Below the pieces are notes generated by a model that saw only the letters and a program-made list of their open reading frames with translations, searched no databases and was not told the origin of the DNA. A stretch of 64,000 bases of DNA from Gavia stellata (lineage: Eukaryota > Chordata > Aves > Gaviiformes > Gaviidae): positions 7,783,035-7,847,034 of the forward strand of contig NC_082608.1 of assembly GCF_030936135.1 (NCBI RefSeq), in the 5' to 3' direction. The translations under genes were made by a program, and so were the position numbers. This document shows positions 1 through 13,012 of this stretch, piece after piece (the first letter of the stretch is position 1; each line of letters opens with the position of its first letter).

Positions 1-3000
1 TTGTTTTAGAGGACGCTCTATTTATCATTTAAAGGTGCTTTCTTAAGATGGCAACCAGCCTTGACCACGGTCCAGCTCATCCCCCCAGCTCCCTGTGGAG
101 CAAGGCTCCTGCAGCTCCCGCAGAGGTTTTCTGTAAATGTTGTAAAGCTCTTTTTGTATTTTTAATAACGAGGTGGACAATAACTCTATTTACAGGGAAA
201 TCTTCCTTTTGCGGGAGTATCATGTATACCTCTTTCTTATTTGTTGCTGCCTGTTCCTACAACCCTCTTGCAAATGGGTAATTCTTGTTCTGATTTTTTT
301 CTAGCAGAGATGTTTTGTTTTCCTGTTGGCTGATGCTGTCTGTTCAGTCTGTGGAGGATTAACCTATGTGCTGTTGCTAGGTGGCCTTAAGCAAAGAAAT
401 AACGCAGATCAGAGGCTCCTGCATTCCTACAGTATGTAACTCCCTTGTTCAGCAATATTTTTCTTTCTCTGTCCCTCTCATGTTTTGCGTTTATGGCTGT
501 GGAGGTATATATCAGAGGATGCCTATGTAATTTTAACAAAAATAATGGACCAGAGCCCTCTAAAACGTCAGGTTTATTTGGCCTTAAAATATTTAGTAAC
601 TTTACCAGCTCTTTCCATGGCTTGGTTTCTGACAGTGTCCAAGCCTCTTCCATCCTTTTCAGATTTTTTTTCTTCCTGATGTGAGGTCTTGGGCTCCTGA
701 GGGACACACGGCTCGTCATCATAGACTGCAGGCGCTGGAAGCAGGCGGTGCCAGCGGGGCAAGGGCTTACACCCCTCTGAGACCACCTGGGTGTGCTGGG
801 ATCTCATCAGTATCACAGCATGATGGGTCTGGGCATCCCATTGTGTACAAAAAAAAATACTGAGAGCAGGAAAGAGTTCAAGGAAGAGCTGCAGACGTGA
901 TTGCAGGGCTGACAGAATCGGCTGGGGAGGAAAGATCAGAAGAATTTCATAGTTCTGGCATGCCATACTGCCAGGTCACTCTCTACCACTGCCTGTTGTA
1001 TTCTGCAGCACTTCAGTGCTTTTGCTCAAAGGACCTTTGAAGCCTCTTAAGACCCAAATACAGCCTGAGTCATGAAGCATTCCCCAGTGAGACACAGGAG
1101 TTATTGGCTCCATTTGCTTAGTGGTGAAACTGAGTCAGAGTGATTAGAGCGCCTTGTTTTCCTCACATATGCTCAAATGCGCCGGTTTTAGAGTAACTGT
1201 ACTTCACGTGGACACAGAGCCCGAGTCCCGAGGCACTGCCCTGAGGCCATACAATATTCACGGAAAACCCGGTTACGCTTCTGTTGACTCCAGAGCCCAA
1301 CTTCTGTCTCTGCTCCAGCTCCCATCTCTGCCGGTATTGCTCTGGTCCTCTGTGCCCTGCCTGCACGGGCATATTTTCTACTAACTAAAAATAGTGAGAG
1401 GATTTTGCAGTGTGGTTTCATAGTGAAACAGGACTCTGCAGCCTTCTTCCATGCACGCACATCTGTACCAACTTCTGACAGCATTAGAGAGGCGGAGACC
1501 TCAAAGGCACCCAGTTTCTTCAGATGGGGGCTGGATGAGAGCACCCTGCAAGGCCAGATGGGTGCCTTCTCGCTGTGTGTCCCTGGGGAGAGCACCCAGA
1601 TATCTGGCTCTTTCTGGGAGACTTTCAGTGTCCGCCCCTCCAGAGCGAGCCGTCAGAATGAGTCAGTTGTATTGATCTGGGAAAGCCTTTTATCCCAACC
1701 TTTTTTTTTTTCCTGTTGTTGGACAACTAATTCCCTGTACTGACTGCTGATACCTTGGGATTTCACTTTCTTTTTTACTTTGACCCATCCTGCTGTTTGA
1801 ACTGCTCGTAAGCAGCATTTATCAGCCCTCTTTGGACGCTGATTAGAGCTGAGCAAATACATTACTGTGAATATTTAATGAGTTGGGGTTTAAAGTTTTC
1901 ACATGTCTTTTCTTGAGAGTTCATTTTACAGATGTTTTCTGAAATGTGGTTATTCTGAAATAATTTGAAATCTCCTGAAATTGTACACTGGACTTAATAT
2001 TTCACCGACACTGTACCAGGCAATTAACAACTGGCTGCGTAAAGCTTGTAGTGTTGAAAACAGGTCCGGCTGGGGCGCATGCAGCCGTGTTTCGAGTGTA
2101 TGCACTCAGGTGTGCAAATGTAGGCAGCGGTTCCCATGATCATTTTCCATGTCCAAGACATGCTTGCCATTACTGTTTTGCCCAGGAACGCTCAGGTCAT
2201 TTGACCAGTAAGTAGAAGGCAGGTACAGTACAGCCCCAGGCAGAGCTGGCAAAACCCACTCCAAATTACAGACATCTTTGTTTTGCATCGCTATCATTGT
2301 CCATCTCTATGTCGGATGCCCAGCTAGGGGCAATGTGATCCACGGGCCTGCCGAGTGCTTACCGTGGATACATTCCTCCTTCCCAGTCTCTTGTTTTTCA
2401 GGCTGGCTCACATGTTGAATCTGGCGGTTTGCATTAATAAAATAGGTTGGTCTGAAATGCCCACAGGATCTTTTTCTCCTAGCACAGCAGGGTGGGATTT
2501 TTTATACATACAAAGAACTCTGATCTAAAAATATGTATTTCTACAAAACTCTTGTGTTCTTCCTCCTGCGGCTCTTTAGTTCAGCCACCCCACCGTGGCC
2601 CCAGCGCTCGGTGCTGGGGATGGCCATCTGCGCCATGCAAGCACAGAGCGGCAGCCGGCATGGGCTGCAGCGGGGCATGCACCTGCGTGTGAGTACGGCT
2701 ACACCGCGGGCCTGCTCACATGCGCTGTCGGAGCTAACTGCAGAGGGGCAGGATGGGCTTGTAGCACGGCAACCGCCTGGGGTTTAGGAGCGGCTGACCT
2801 GTTCCCATCCAGCCAGGCTGCCTTTATCCTGTGGTCATTGGGCTAAAAACGCCCCAAAAAGGCAAGCTCCTCCACTCTGACAGCACCCTGACTGGGACAG
2901 GAGCGCTGGAGCAGGGCGGTGGTGCTGGATGAGGTGTGTGGCTCCCCCAAAACAGAGAGCAAGGGGACAAAACCTGCAGGCAGACCTCTGTGGCCATCCC

Positions 3001-4150
3001 AGGGCTGGTGCCAGGAACCTCGGAGGAACACTCCATCTTTTTCCTCCTGCCGTGGCGGTGCCCGAGGCAGCAGCCAGTGAGCCAGCTGATCCCACTGAAA
3101 GCCTGGGGGCAGCTGTGGCTGTGGGCAACCTGGACCAGCTGGAAGGAGGCGGTCTGCAGGAAAACTCGGTGTCTTGGCTTCAGGTCTGTCGCTGCCTCCA
3201 AGGGGCTGCTGCTCCTGCCCCTCCCTGTGCCTGCCCACCCAGGGAAGGGAGGCAGGCAGCCTGGGAGGAGTGCCGGCCCCACATGCCATGTCTCACCCTG
3301 GCCATGTCTCACCCTGCGGGGGGCAAATCTCCCTCTCCAAATTGCTGGAGAAGAAACAAACTGCTGTGTGTCAGGAACTGTGTTAATTTAACTCCTAAGG
3401 AAAGCAGGACGGTTGTTGCTACTGTCTGAAATAACTCACAGCCCTGTGGTAGCCTTTAGCCGAGAGCTCCTTCAGGTGCTCTTTCAGGTCTGCTAATGCT
3501 GAAACAGAAATAGTAGTGATGGTTTTGTAAACTTTATACAAGTTTTGTAAACTTTATACAACTAAGCAATCTTCTGCGGTTCTGAAACCAGGTTCTTTCG
3601 TCTTTTTTCTTTCTTATATAGGAGAGGACCATGTTCATGGCTAAAATTAGGAAAGTGTTAAAAACCTGGCACTATGTATGTGTAGCTTTCAAAATATGAA
3701 GGCTGAGGTTTTGAAAAGGCCTGAATTTGCTGGGAATTAATTCCACGGAAAGTCAACAGGAGTTTGGCAATTAGCTTCCCTAACTTCATTGGGAAACCCC
3801 AGCCTATGTGCCTGCTAGATATGCCAGAGCACTTCAGGAGCATCTCACAAATTAAAAGCAGAATTGTTGATGTAATCAAAACTTCCCGAAGTTTTCGCTG
3901 GCCTGCGGTATCGGGAGTACTCAGCTATTGGTTATTAATGACCACACAGCACTTGGAGAAGGCAAAGCCTCATACAAATGTTATGTCTTATTGCTATTGA
4001 TTGGTTGTAAGGGTATGACTTGAGCAGAGTATGGTCAAATAGATTAACTTTATTATTTATTGCGTAGTAACTAGATATTTAATGTATCTGTACAGCTATT
4101 GTGTCTTCTCTGCAGTTTGATTAACATTTTCTTCACGCAGAGGAACAACA
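1..4150. other. Upstream non-coding DNA, no gene recognised
   Basis: No open frame here resembles a known protein, and no pair of splice sites joins into one. A GC-rich but CpG-poor stretch at about 2570-3320 gives several overlapping frames on both strands, which is what composition alone produces. A 20-bp tandem duplication sits at 3522-3560. In mammals the neighbour on the 5' side of ZNF423 is CNEP1R1; I saw no exon of it here. The segment is best read as intergenic DNA or the intron of an unseen upstream transcript. Confidence 0.6.
3522..3560. repeat. 20-bp tandem duplication (two copies)
   Basis: The 19-mer GTTTTGTAAACTTTATACA occurs at 3522-3540 and again, without change, at 3542-3560, giving a period of 20. 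It looks like a recent slippage or local duplication in AT-rich DNA. No function is implied. Confidence 0.9.
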
Positions 4151-4428
4151 CCCACGTGCAGTAAAACATCTTTTCTGACATGAAACCTAGTGGCAGAGCA
4201 GTGACTGCGCCCGGCGAGGGCTGCTTCGTCTTGGGAGCTGGACCCTGAGCGAAACAGCAATGGCTGCGCCGAGCGCAGGGGCTACCCCGGTGCCTCGGCG
4301 CTGCGAAATGAACCTGCCCGCCCGGGGAGCAGCGCTGCGGCCCCCGCGCCCTGCGCCGGGGGGCGATGCCGTTACAGATCCTTGGCCAGGAAAGCGGGGT
4401 TGTGAAAGACTCTCGGCCCAAAAATGGC

Positions 4429-4449
4429 GGGGGGGGGGGGGGGGGGGGG
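4429..4449. repeat. Homopolymer run of 21 G
   Basis: An uninterrupted G tract follows directly on the YY1-like motif in CpG island 1. Such tracts can form G-quadruplexes and are prone to length errors in sequencing, so the exact length is uncertain. A 31-C run follows about 220 bp downstream. Confidence 0.9.
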
Positions 4450-4666
4450 AGTTAATCTGCGCCTCAGGCCGGGAGCGGTGGGCTGCGGCGGGGAGCGCAG
4501 CAGTCCCCCCCGCGTCCCGCTGCGGGGCTGGCGGCAGCGCGCGTGCGTCCGCGAGGCAGGCCCTCCGGGGCCGCCCCCGGTCGCGCGGGGGCAGCGTCCC
4601 TCCCCGGCCGGCCCGGCCCGGGCGCGCGGCCCCCGCGGCCGCCCCGCACACAGAGCGGCGGCGAAG

Positions 4667-4697
<31 letters not shown>
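4667..4697. repeat. Homopolymer run of 31 C
   Basis: An uninterrupted C tract on the + strand (G on the minus strand). It is complementary to the 21-G tract at 4429-4449, so the two could pair in single-stranded DNA or RNA with a loop of about 217 nt. Length polymorphism or assembly error is likely. Confidence 0.9.
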
Positions 4698-5934
4698 AGC
4701 GGCGCCGGGGTTGGCGGCGGATGCCGGGCCGGCGCTCTCGGCCGCCAGCACCATCACGTGCCTGCGGCTGCGGCTGCTCTCCTCGGGAACGTGCTGGTAA
4801 CGTTTGGGATGGCTGAAGGCAGCAGGCACGTGTGCCGCCGGGACCCAGACCCCTTCTGCACTCCGAGGGGAGCGAGCCCAGGCGCGGGCTGGCGGGAATC
4901 AAAGCGGTACACGAATCGGCGGGTTGGGATGGCGTACAACTCCTTTCGGAGGGGCTGTCCGTTCCCGGCTGACGGCGGGGGAGCCCACGCTGCCGGCGCT
5001 CCGCGCCGCCGGCCTCGCCGCCCCTGCCTGCTCCGCTCGCCCCCTCCCTCCGTCCCCCCGCCCGCGCCCCCGCCTCGCCCCGCGGCGCCGCTCGCTTTCT
5101 CACAGCTCCCGCTGCTTCATGTTCCTCCCCCGGCTCCCGTTGCTATGCCCCGCCGGGCCGGCCGCCGGCAGGAATTCGTGGCCCGTCCAGCTGCTCCCAG
5201 CGTGGCCCCCGCACCCCCGGCTGCGCCGCTGATGAGTGTGTCCGTCCCGTCCCGTCCCATCCCGTCCCCCCTGCCCCCGAAGTGCCGCCCCGGGGCTGGG
5301 CACGACACCAGAGCTATGGCCTCAGAAGTGCACCGGGCTCCTTTCTCGCAGCGTGTCTTCACGGGGATGCGGTTTTTCCCCTCTCAGGAGGACGTGCCGG
5401 GAGGTGACGTCGTGCTGTTTCCCGAGTGGAAATGGCTCACGGGCCGACGGCCGCTTTGGGCTCGGTTTTCCCCCGGGAGCCGCAGGCACGGGCGCTCAGC
5501 ACTGCAGCCCCCCGCTGCCGGTCTCGCCGCGCCCAGGGCAGCAGCGTGGCGGTGTCCGAGCTGCCCCGGTGCTGCCGTACCATGCCGTGCTGTGCTGTGC
5601 CATGCCACACCGGGACACGGCAAAGACCTCCGTGGCAGTGCCGGCCCGAGGAAGCCCGGAGCCACCTCGCAGTCCCTGGGAGGCTGGTCCCGTGGCACAG
5701 GCTCACCCCAAGGCAGCAGTGGTGGTTGCCCAGGGAAGTGTGCAGGCTTCAGGTGCGGGAGGTTTTTGTAGCTCTCTTGGATGTTTGTGCCTGCCTCTGG
5801 GAAACGCCGCACGCCAGGGCCCTGGGCGTTTGGTGCTTGCTTGGAGGATGCAACAATAATACTGGGCAGCGTAGCAAGATAACCAAATAAAATAAATAGC
5901 AGGGCAATTTTTAAAGTGGTATTGTTACACATAT

Positions 5935-6665
5935 TTTGAGAATTTGCACTGCTGCATTTAAAAATGTGCTTTAGGATTTAAAAAAAAAACCCTAAAAATA
6001 AATGTAAATACACCCAGCTCTCTTAATAGCCTCTGGCCTCTCCTATTTTGCCCAGCTGACTGTAAGCCTTCTCACTGATAAGGCTTATTTCTTTCTATCT
6101 AAGAAAGGAAACCTAATAAGATAAGAATAAACACTGCCAATCATAGTAATTTAAACAGGACATCAGTGGGGCTGATAATAGGAAAATATTCTGTGACCCT
6201 TCCAAAACCCCTACGGAGGGATGAAACCAAGAGAGATCTGTAAAAATCTGGGCAGATTCTATAGAAACTACTTGACAAATCTTACTGAGTTTAATAGAGA
6301 ATGAGATCTTTTCCCTCGGTTTTTGGCATCATCCCACATTATTCAATAGCGAGGAGATAATTTTCTATTAATCTCTGCAGAAGTTTTTCACAATAATAAA
6401 AACTGCATGTTCTCACGCTGCCACCTGCTCCCCACCAGAAGCTCATTCATGGTATCACACCGATTCAGAGGGGGGACCATAAGTATCTCAATATTAAAGA
6501 ACAAACTTTCTTTAAGACGCCGCTTTTAAAACTGCCTGGGGGTCTGCTTGTGCAGCTGTGGGGTTTGTTAATCAATAGCACCACGCAGTATGCCGTGTCT
6601 TTTTGCGTAATTACAGAGTGAAAGCAGACACAGAAAAGAAGCAAGTGGAAACCATTAATTTTGTA
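5935..6665. promoter_or_regulatory. Candidate conserved non-coding element (enhancer-like)
   Basis: AT-rich, CpG-poor, non-repetitive DNA beside CpG island 1, with clustered homeodomain-type and GATA-type words: CTGATAAGG near 6075, AAGATAAGA near 6118, GTTAATCAATAG near 6568 and GTAATTACAG near 6606. There is no coding potential. This texture is typical of developmental enhancers around ZNF423-like genes, but conservation cannot be judged from one sequence. Confidence 0.35.
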
Positions 6666-6669
6666 GAAT

Positions 6670-9600
6670 AGGGCTTGATTTGTGTTTCAGTTTTCTTTTC
6701 TTCGGTGCAGTGGGAAGGAGCTGGAAGAGGAGGTGACAGCAGCAGTTTGGCTGCCCATCCTCAAGCCACTTGGTTTAACGTGAAGCCGCTGTTTGGACTT
6801 CGCTCTCCTGGACCAGTGAACAGGTCTGGGAGTGCAGAAGCAGAGGGGATGCTGCTTCTCCTCTGGGATGGGGACGTTGGGCAGGGATGGGGCTGAGCTG
6901 GGACACATTACAGTGCAGTTATGAGCAGTGTTCGCATACGACTGAGGTTAAACGCAAGAGGCCTCCAAAAGCTGTCGGTGATGGTTATCATGGTAGAGAC
7001 TATCTTGAGGGTGAGAAGGTTTTGCTTCGGAGGGTGAGTGTCTCTACTTGGTCACGCTTTCTTAAAAAGCAGCAGTAGTAGTAGATGGTAGGCTAATGCT
7101 GTCAGGAGTAGAAATGTAGTCAAGGATTACTATTTTTGTTTGTTTTTTGGAGAAACAGAGGTGGGGAGAGGTGAAGTGGATTGCCCAAGACTGCTTCTTA
7201 CACACGGCAGAGCAGGAATGGACCACAGGTCCTCTCATTCCTGTCACTTCTCCCCATTATTTTGCTGGGAATTTAACAGTGGAGTGGAAGCCTTCAGAAA
7301 TGCAGGACTTCTTAGGCAAGCTGTGCTTCCTCATGTAAAATGCTTGTAAGAGCCTAGACCCTGGCGACAGGTTGCTCTTCGGCTGCTGTTAGGAGACTGG
7401 TCCAGATGGCTGCTGCCCGGTTCCTCTTTGGCAGTCTTTGATACGGCATTTTGAGACCGTTTCCATGGTGTGGGTGCTGCCAGGTCCAGTTCCCGGAGTG
7501 AGTTTGCCCCGAGGCCTCCCAGCACTTCCTAACACCCTGCTGGGACTAGGTTTAACGGCTTTGGAAATCCACCTTACACTTCTAGAGATGGCTTCGGTCT
7601 AGTGTGAATGGGACTTCTTGACTAAAAGGTGTAAGGGAAGGCGATGGGCCCACTGTACTAACATTGCTAAACCTTCTCTCTGGATAAAGAGAAATCTTCT
7701 GTCTCCGGAGAGTAATTCTGAACATCTCATAAACATTACACAGATACACGGCACAGATATTTATAATCATAAAAAGAAACAAAGATGTCTGAATATATGG
7801 GGACATGAATCACTCCTAATGCTGGAGGTCGATCCATAATACCTTAAATAAGTACTCTGAGTCCAAGTGCTAATTATCTGCTAATGGGGTATTTGTTCTC
7901 CTTCAGTTATGTAAAAGTACACAGCATTCAGCTTTAAGAGTGCACTTAAATGGCTTTGTACTGGTGGAGAATGAACAGCCCTGAAGGCCGCTGCCATGGT
8001 TTGCCCTGGAGCCCCTTGCTGAGCTCCTGGTGCTGCCCTTGCTGCTGTGCCTCTCCTCTCCTCCGGCCTCTCCACACTTTGCCCACTGCCCTTGCCATTT
8101 TAGCTTTCTGTCGCCGTATCTCAACATTATCCCCGTCAGCAACGCGGATAGAAATGTAAATAAAATTATAAATCCTAGATCGTATTTTTTGCCACGGGTG
8201 CTGATTAGGCAGCCGTGGAGATGCTTGTTGAGTACAAGGGGAGCTTCCACCCAAGTAACAAAGCCCCAGAAAGTGAACGAGCTCTTTGATCGCAGCCCTG
8301 GAAAGAAGGAGGCTCAGTGGGCACGGTGAACTGCTCTCACGGGGAAAGAGATGCAGTGACCCATCCTCATTGCACAAATGCCTTGCCGGAGCTTGGCGGA
8401 GCCGAGTTGACGTTGAGGAGCCGGCGAGGGGTTGCGCCGGAGCCAGCAGCTGGAGAGAGACCCTGGCGTACCTCCACCAGCCAGCTCACCCCGGAGCCAT
8501 CCATCACCTTGTGTACATCAGGGCTTCACCCTGGTTTAACTAATTTAAATTCAGAACATATTTTTTTGTCCCTTAAGACAAGTCCTTTGAGAAGCAGTAC
8601 AGACCCATGTCCAGCGGGAACGAAAGGAACCCAGAATAAGCTGATCACAGAGAGATACTTTCTCTGACCTGCAATAAAAATATGGAAACCTGATACCTTC
8701 TTATAGTAAACACTGTAAGTTATTAAGTAACATTATAATGCTATAAGTTATCTTTACGGGAATATTCCAAAGGCAGATGCAGAGCCTGGGAAATTCTTCA
8801 TGCTAAAGGCGATTTTGTCATGAAGTGCAGATCCTCTGCCTGACTCCCACACCGTTTCCTGCGGCATCTAATTGGAACAAGAGGCCAAAATGAATACTTT
8901 GCTCGGTGAACTATGGAAAGGGAAAAATACCTGCTTGTGTTTGTAGGGTATTGCCCAGCCTGTATCTTTAGCACTGTTGTCAGTAATGATTATTTTCCTG
9001 TAACTGTGCAGGGGTGTGTGTGCGCAATTCCTCTACAGTTGGTATTTTGTGATACTGGAGCTAAATTCAGCTCTAGTGTATGATAGTATTTTTCAAAAAG
9101 TGTCACTAACTGCACCACTTACTCTGCCTTGATTTCAGACCATCGTATGTCTTCTTTAACACGAGGAAAAATGATTGATAGAAGTTAAGTGCCGCACACA
9201 AGTGAAAAGGAATTTAAAATCACCGTGCTTATTAGAGATGTATGAACGCTAATGCTGGTGCACACGGCGTGCATGCACATGGAACAGGCTTTTAGTCCTG
9301 CACATAGTAAAATGCGTGCCACAGTGAAACTTTCCCTTTGTTTTTCAGTGCTGTTGAATAACATCTGAATCCCTTTTCACTGTAATTTCCCAAAGTGTAA
9401 ACTCAGGCACTCTGGCTGGATCCTGCCCGCAGACACACCAACGGCCCTTCACATGAAGCTTTTCCTTTCTGTGCAGATCCTCCCTCCAGAGCGCCTCTGT
9501 TTTTTGCTGCTCTGTAGCCCAAATTTCAGGCTATGTCAGTCCTCTCTTATGACTGAAACGTGGGATGCCAGTTATTTATTTATGTAAAGTGTTGGGAGGC

Positions 9601-12600
9601 ATTAACTCAAGAACACCATAGAAACTGGGCTGGTATTGTAGTCGGGGCTTTTATTCAGGTTGTCTGATGCGCTGTGGATGCCGCCTGCCTTTGTGTGCTC
9701 CAGTCCCATGTTTGTCCCAACGATGCCTTTGTGTTCCCTATTTGACATATTTTACTGTAAATAAAGAGCGACACTGTCTTGCAGCTGTATCCACTGTGAC
9801 ATTTGACTCTCTGCTGAATGAGTGCATTGTGCTGTGTGCTTTGGAAACATTATCTCTTTTTAAGAAATAATCCAGTCCTTTAATAGTTTCCTGTATGTGC
9901 CTGTATTCCTTTGCAGATCCAGAGAGCTCAGGTGTTCTCCCACCTCTGTCAAAACTCAGCCAGACCAGTTCCTGCCATGCCACAGGCTGGCGAGGGTGGA
10001 GGTGCTGTGGGCACCAGGTCTCGGCACGGGTTGCTTCCCATTTTGCATGGTCTTTTTAGCTGCACAGAAACCCTCCAATCAAACGTGCTGTACGGCTTTT
10101 CCTGGGACATTAGCATTTTGCCACATTTCTCTTAGATACTATGCAGCATCTCTTAATTAGGTATAAGAGTATGATATATTTTTTAATTTAAGGTTGATCC
10201 TGTTAGTGGCTGCTCCACAATTAAGGTGGTCCTCCCTGTGCTGCCTGGTCATTCGGTGTCCACCAGATCAGTCCTTTTCTGTCTTGAAGATACTCCTCTT
10301 TTTGACTGCAGAAAGTTTAAACCCTTACTGAGGCTGGATTTCCTGAAGCAGGCTTGGTCCATTGGGTGCCTAACTCCGTTCGTCCTCATTGAACATCCCA
10401 ACTTTCATGAAGTTTTTATTTTTGCCTTTACACAACTGTGCTATTTTTATGTAACTTGTAATTTCAAACTGATTCTGAAACACTTTCAAAATAATTATAT
10501 ATAGAAATGTATAAGGTTTTGCTCTCAGTATTGAATGCCAATAAATCTATGTCTTAGGCTGGTTGTCCTGCCTGCATTTCCCAGAGTAAGGCCAAACCAT
10601 CGGTTTCCTGTAACGCTGCCAGGGTGGAACTACCTGAGATAACATTGTCTGTGCCAGCTCTGCCTTAAACACAATCGTTTAGGGAAAACTCAAGCCAAAA
10701 TGCTAGTACTCCGGATGCTCTCTGTCAGCTGTGGATGGAATAATATCCTGAGATAGCAGGATGGTGTAACCTCTTTCCAAAGAGAAAAGAGCTGGTTGTT
10801 ACTGTTGCTATGGGTAGTATCTTCCTGAAAATGTTGTCAAACTTCAAAAATTATGTTCACTGTGTGTGCACATGGCAGAAGAGAGCAGAGCAAAAGGAAA
10901 TCGTCATCTCAAGTTAGTTGGCATGAAAAGCGAGTGCATGTATTGGTTTTCCCCTACATGAAAAGGGAGCCTATTGGTACAAGCACTGGTGTCTTTGAGG
11001 AGGCAGCGAGCAGAGGGGCAGGGCCCCCCACATCCCCCTGGATTGGGGCTTGGTGCCTCCATGCTAGCCTCACGGGACTCACATGGGGAATTGGATGGCG
11101 GATGCTGTGAAGCTGTCAGTTGCCTCCACCAGCAAATCCCATCTTCAGACAAGCCATGCTGAGCTCAGGGGTTTCCGCTGCATCTCAGTACTGGTTCCCT
11201 CTCACCAGCAGCTGCATTGTGTATAGTATAGGAGCTGTGTCATGTATAATATAGGACAGTGACATCCCCAAAAGGGGTTCCACACAGAGAATCCAGCATC
11301 CACATTCCCCCAGCAACCTGACGAGACGTGGATGTTGTCCGGAGCTGCAGGAGGGCTCTTGGCTCTCTCCCGGAGAGAACAGCTCTGCACTTTGGCACTC
11401 TCGATTTTGCGCTTTTATTAAAATTCCCCGGAATAAAAAAGAAAGGCATTTGTGAGGAAACAAGATTGATAATAGATTCAAAATGTATTTTTATTGCATT
11501 CTTATATTACCATAATTAAATTAAATTATTAAATGTATTTTTATTAAATTAGCACACAGGCTGGTGTCATTTGCCTTAAATATTTTAATAAAGCCTGTGA
11601 AGTCTTCCCTTGCTATTAGCGCTCTCAGAATGTATCTATTTTAATGACAATGTGAGTTTAAGTTCTGGTGTTGGGAAGAGAGCCGGGATGGGTGAACTCT
11701 GTGTTTCTCTGGGGGGCTCAGCAGGGTTACGGGGCTTTCTTTGCTCAAGAGTGGCTGCGCGACCAGGGGCTAGGGGAACCACATAAACTCCCTGTACATA
11801 TATCTGGAGGAGATGCACAAACGATGTGTTGTGACAATGAGCAGCAAAGCATTTGGGCACATGTTGAAAAACTCTGTGGAACAGAGATGTACTTACAGAG
11901 CAGGGCCTGGAGGAAATCTGTGTATTCCTGGGTTTGAAGATAATAGAGAGGGATGAATTAATAATTATATATGTGCGCACTACATTTAAAGACAGATTTA
12001 TGTATGTGTTTCATTTTTCTTATGTCAAACCTGCCTTGCCGCTTTCTTTATCTCTAGCTATAAACTGGGTATTTTTCAACAGATGCCAGCATGGAAGGCA
12101 GTGGTTTCAAGGGTGCTGCTGCTTTGATGACAGCCGTGAGAGTGAGCCTGAACCATTTTCATGGGAGAGGTTCGGGATTCTTAGACCAGGGCTCCGCACC
12201 TTGCCAGCAGCTGCTCTGAACCAGGTCGGGGCTTGCAAATAAACCTTCTCACTGGCCCTCTGGCAAGAGAAAAGGTAAAAAAAAGAATTTAAATTGAAAA
12301 TTTATACATTTCTTAGTGAATTAAAAAAGGGGAGAAAAGTTGTAGAAATGGTTTGCTTTAATTGTGGCATTTAAAATTATTGTGAAAAAAGTATAGAAAA
12401 TGTGGAGGCAGAGGGCTGGATGGCAAAGGAGCTCGGGGTGGCAACGGGGCTTGGGAATTACTTGCCAAGTGGCATGTGTAAAACTAAGGTTGAAATCCCC
12501 TCTTTGCCTGATTGCACGGGGATTCGAATTTGGGTCTCTGAACTCCTCTGAGAGTGCCCAACTGCCAGCATATTCTGGAATGAGAATCTGTCCTGCTGAA

Positions 12601-12640
12601 GCTGTTCTGCTTTGTAAGAATAATTAAATATTCATTGGGC
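6670..12640. other. Non-coding interval, nothing recognised
   Basis: Only short chance frames are present and none resembles a known protein. No transposon tail, tRNA gene or long tandem repeat was seen. Some A/T-rich stretches (for example 11480-11600 and 12270-12400) are low complexity. Confidence 0.5.
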
Positions 12641-12718
12641 CAGTGAGAGAACAGAAACAATTTGATAGCCTGGGGATTAAGCTTCTCCAATAAGATGAGG
12701 ATACAGAAGTAATTCAGT

Positions 12719-13012
12719 TCCTGATCCGACTCCGGTGCTGAACGGATATGAATCTAGGGTCACACTGACCAAATTTACCAATGATCCTGGTTGCGTTTTT
12801 CAGTATATCAATATCACAACAATTTTTTTTTCCTTGTCAACCCTGCTTATGTCTTTATAGAAACTGGTATCGCATCGGCTTTTCTAACGGTGAATCTCCA
12901 TCGACTAGAGTTATCCCCATTTTTTATTGGGATCGGAATCGGGGCCACGGGCTCTTTAGCAATCTATCTTTGTTCCGGGTTAGCCTCTCTGAACCCCCAA
13001 TTTGATACTTAG
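12719..13012 (+). other. Possible endogenous retroviral envelope fragment (tentative)
   Basis: A short block with more CpG than its AT-rich surroundings holds a frame open from about 12785 to the stop at 13013. Its last 45 or so codons are hydrophobic and glycine-rich (GIGIGATGSLAIYL), the pattern of an envelope transmembrane-subunit fusion peptide. No LTR, primer-binding site, gag or pol remnant was seen nearby, no furin-type cleavage site is clear before the glycine-rich part, and the frame is closed on both sides, so any such copy is a broken scrap without function. It could equally be a chance frame. Confidence 0.25.

Larger units (their letters stand above)
4190..5560. promoter_or_regulatory. 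CpG island 1, unassigned promoter-like island
   Basis: Base composition changes sharply from AT-rich flanks to very GC-rich DNA dense in CpG. It carries promoter-type motifs: a YY1-like AAAATGGCGG at 4421-4430, CACGTG E-boxes at 4755-4760 and 4827-4832 (another just outside at 4153-4158), and a CRE-like TGACGTC at 5405-5411. In vertebrates such islands normally mark transcription starts. No recognised first exon was found. It lies about 10 kb upstream of ZNF423 exon 1 on the same side, so it could be an alternative ZNF423 promoter, the start of a divergent neighbour, or a non-coding RNA promoter. A pentamer (GTCCC) tract lies at about 5243-5269. Confidence 0.7.

Noticed and set aside
1..4150. 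Exons of the expected neighbour CNEP1R1
   Set aside because: None of its recognisable N-terminal or membrane-segment sequence was seen on either strand.
4260..5771. 503-codon + frame starting with a good Kozak ATG across CpG island 1
   Set aside because: It is low-complexity Pro/Ala/Arg/Gly sequence, depends on the poly-G and poly-C runs being in frame, overlaps long frames on the other strand and matches no family I know. GC-rich DNA gives such frames by chance.
12521..12535. GATTCGAATT resembling a tRNA B box
   Set aside because: No matching A box, acceptor stem or cloverleaf could be formed around it.
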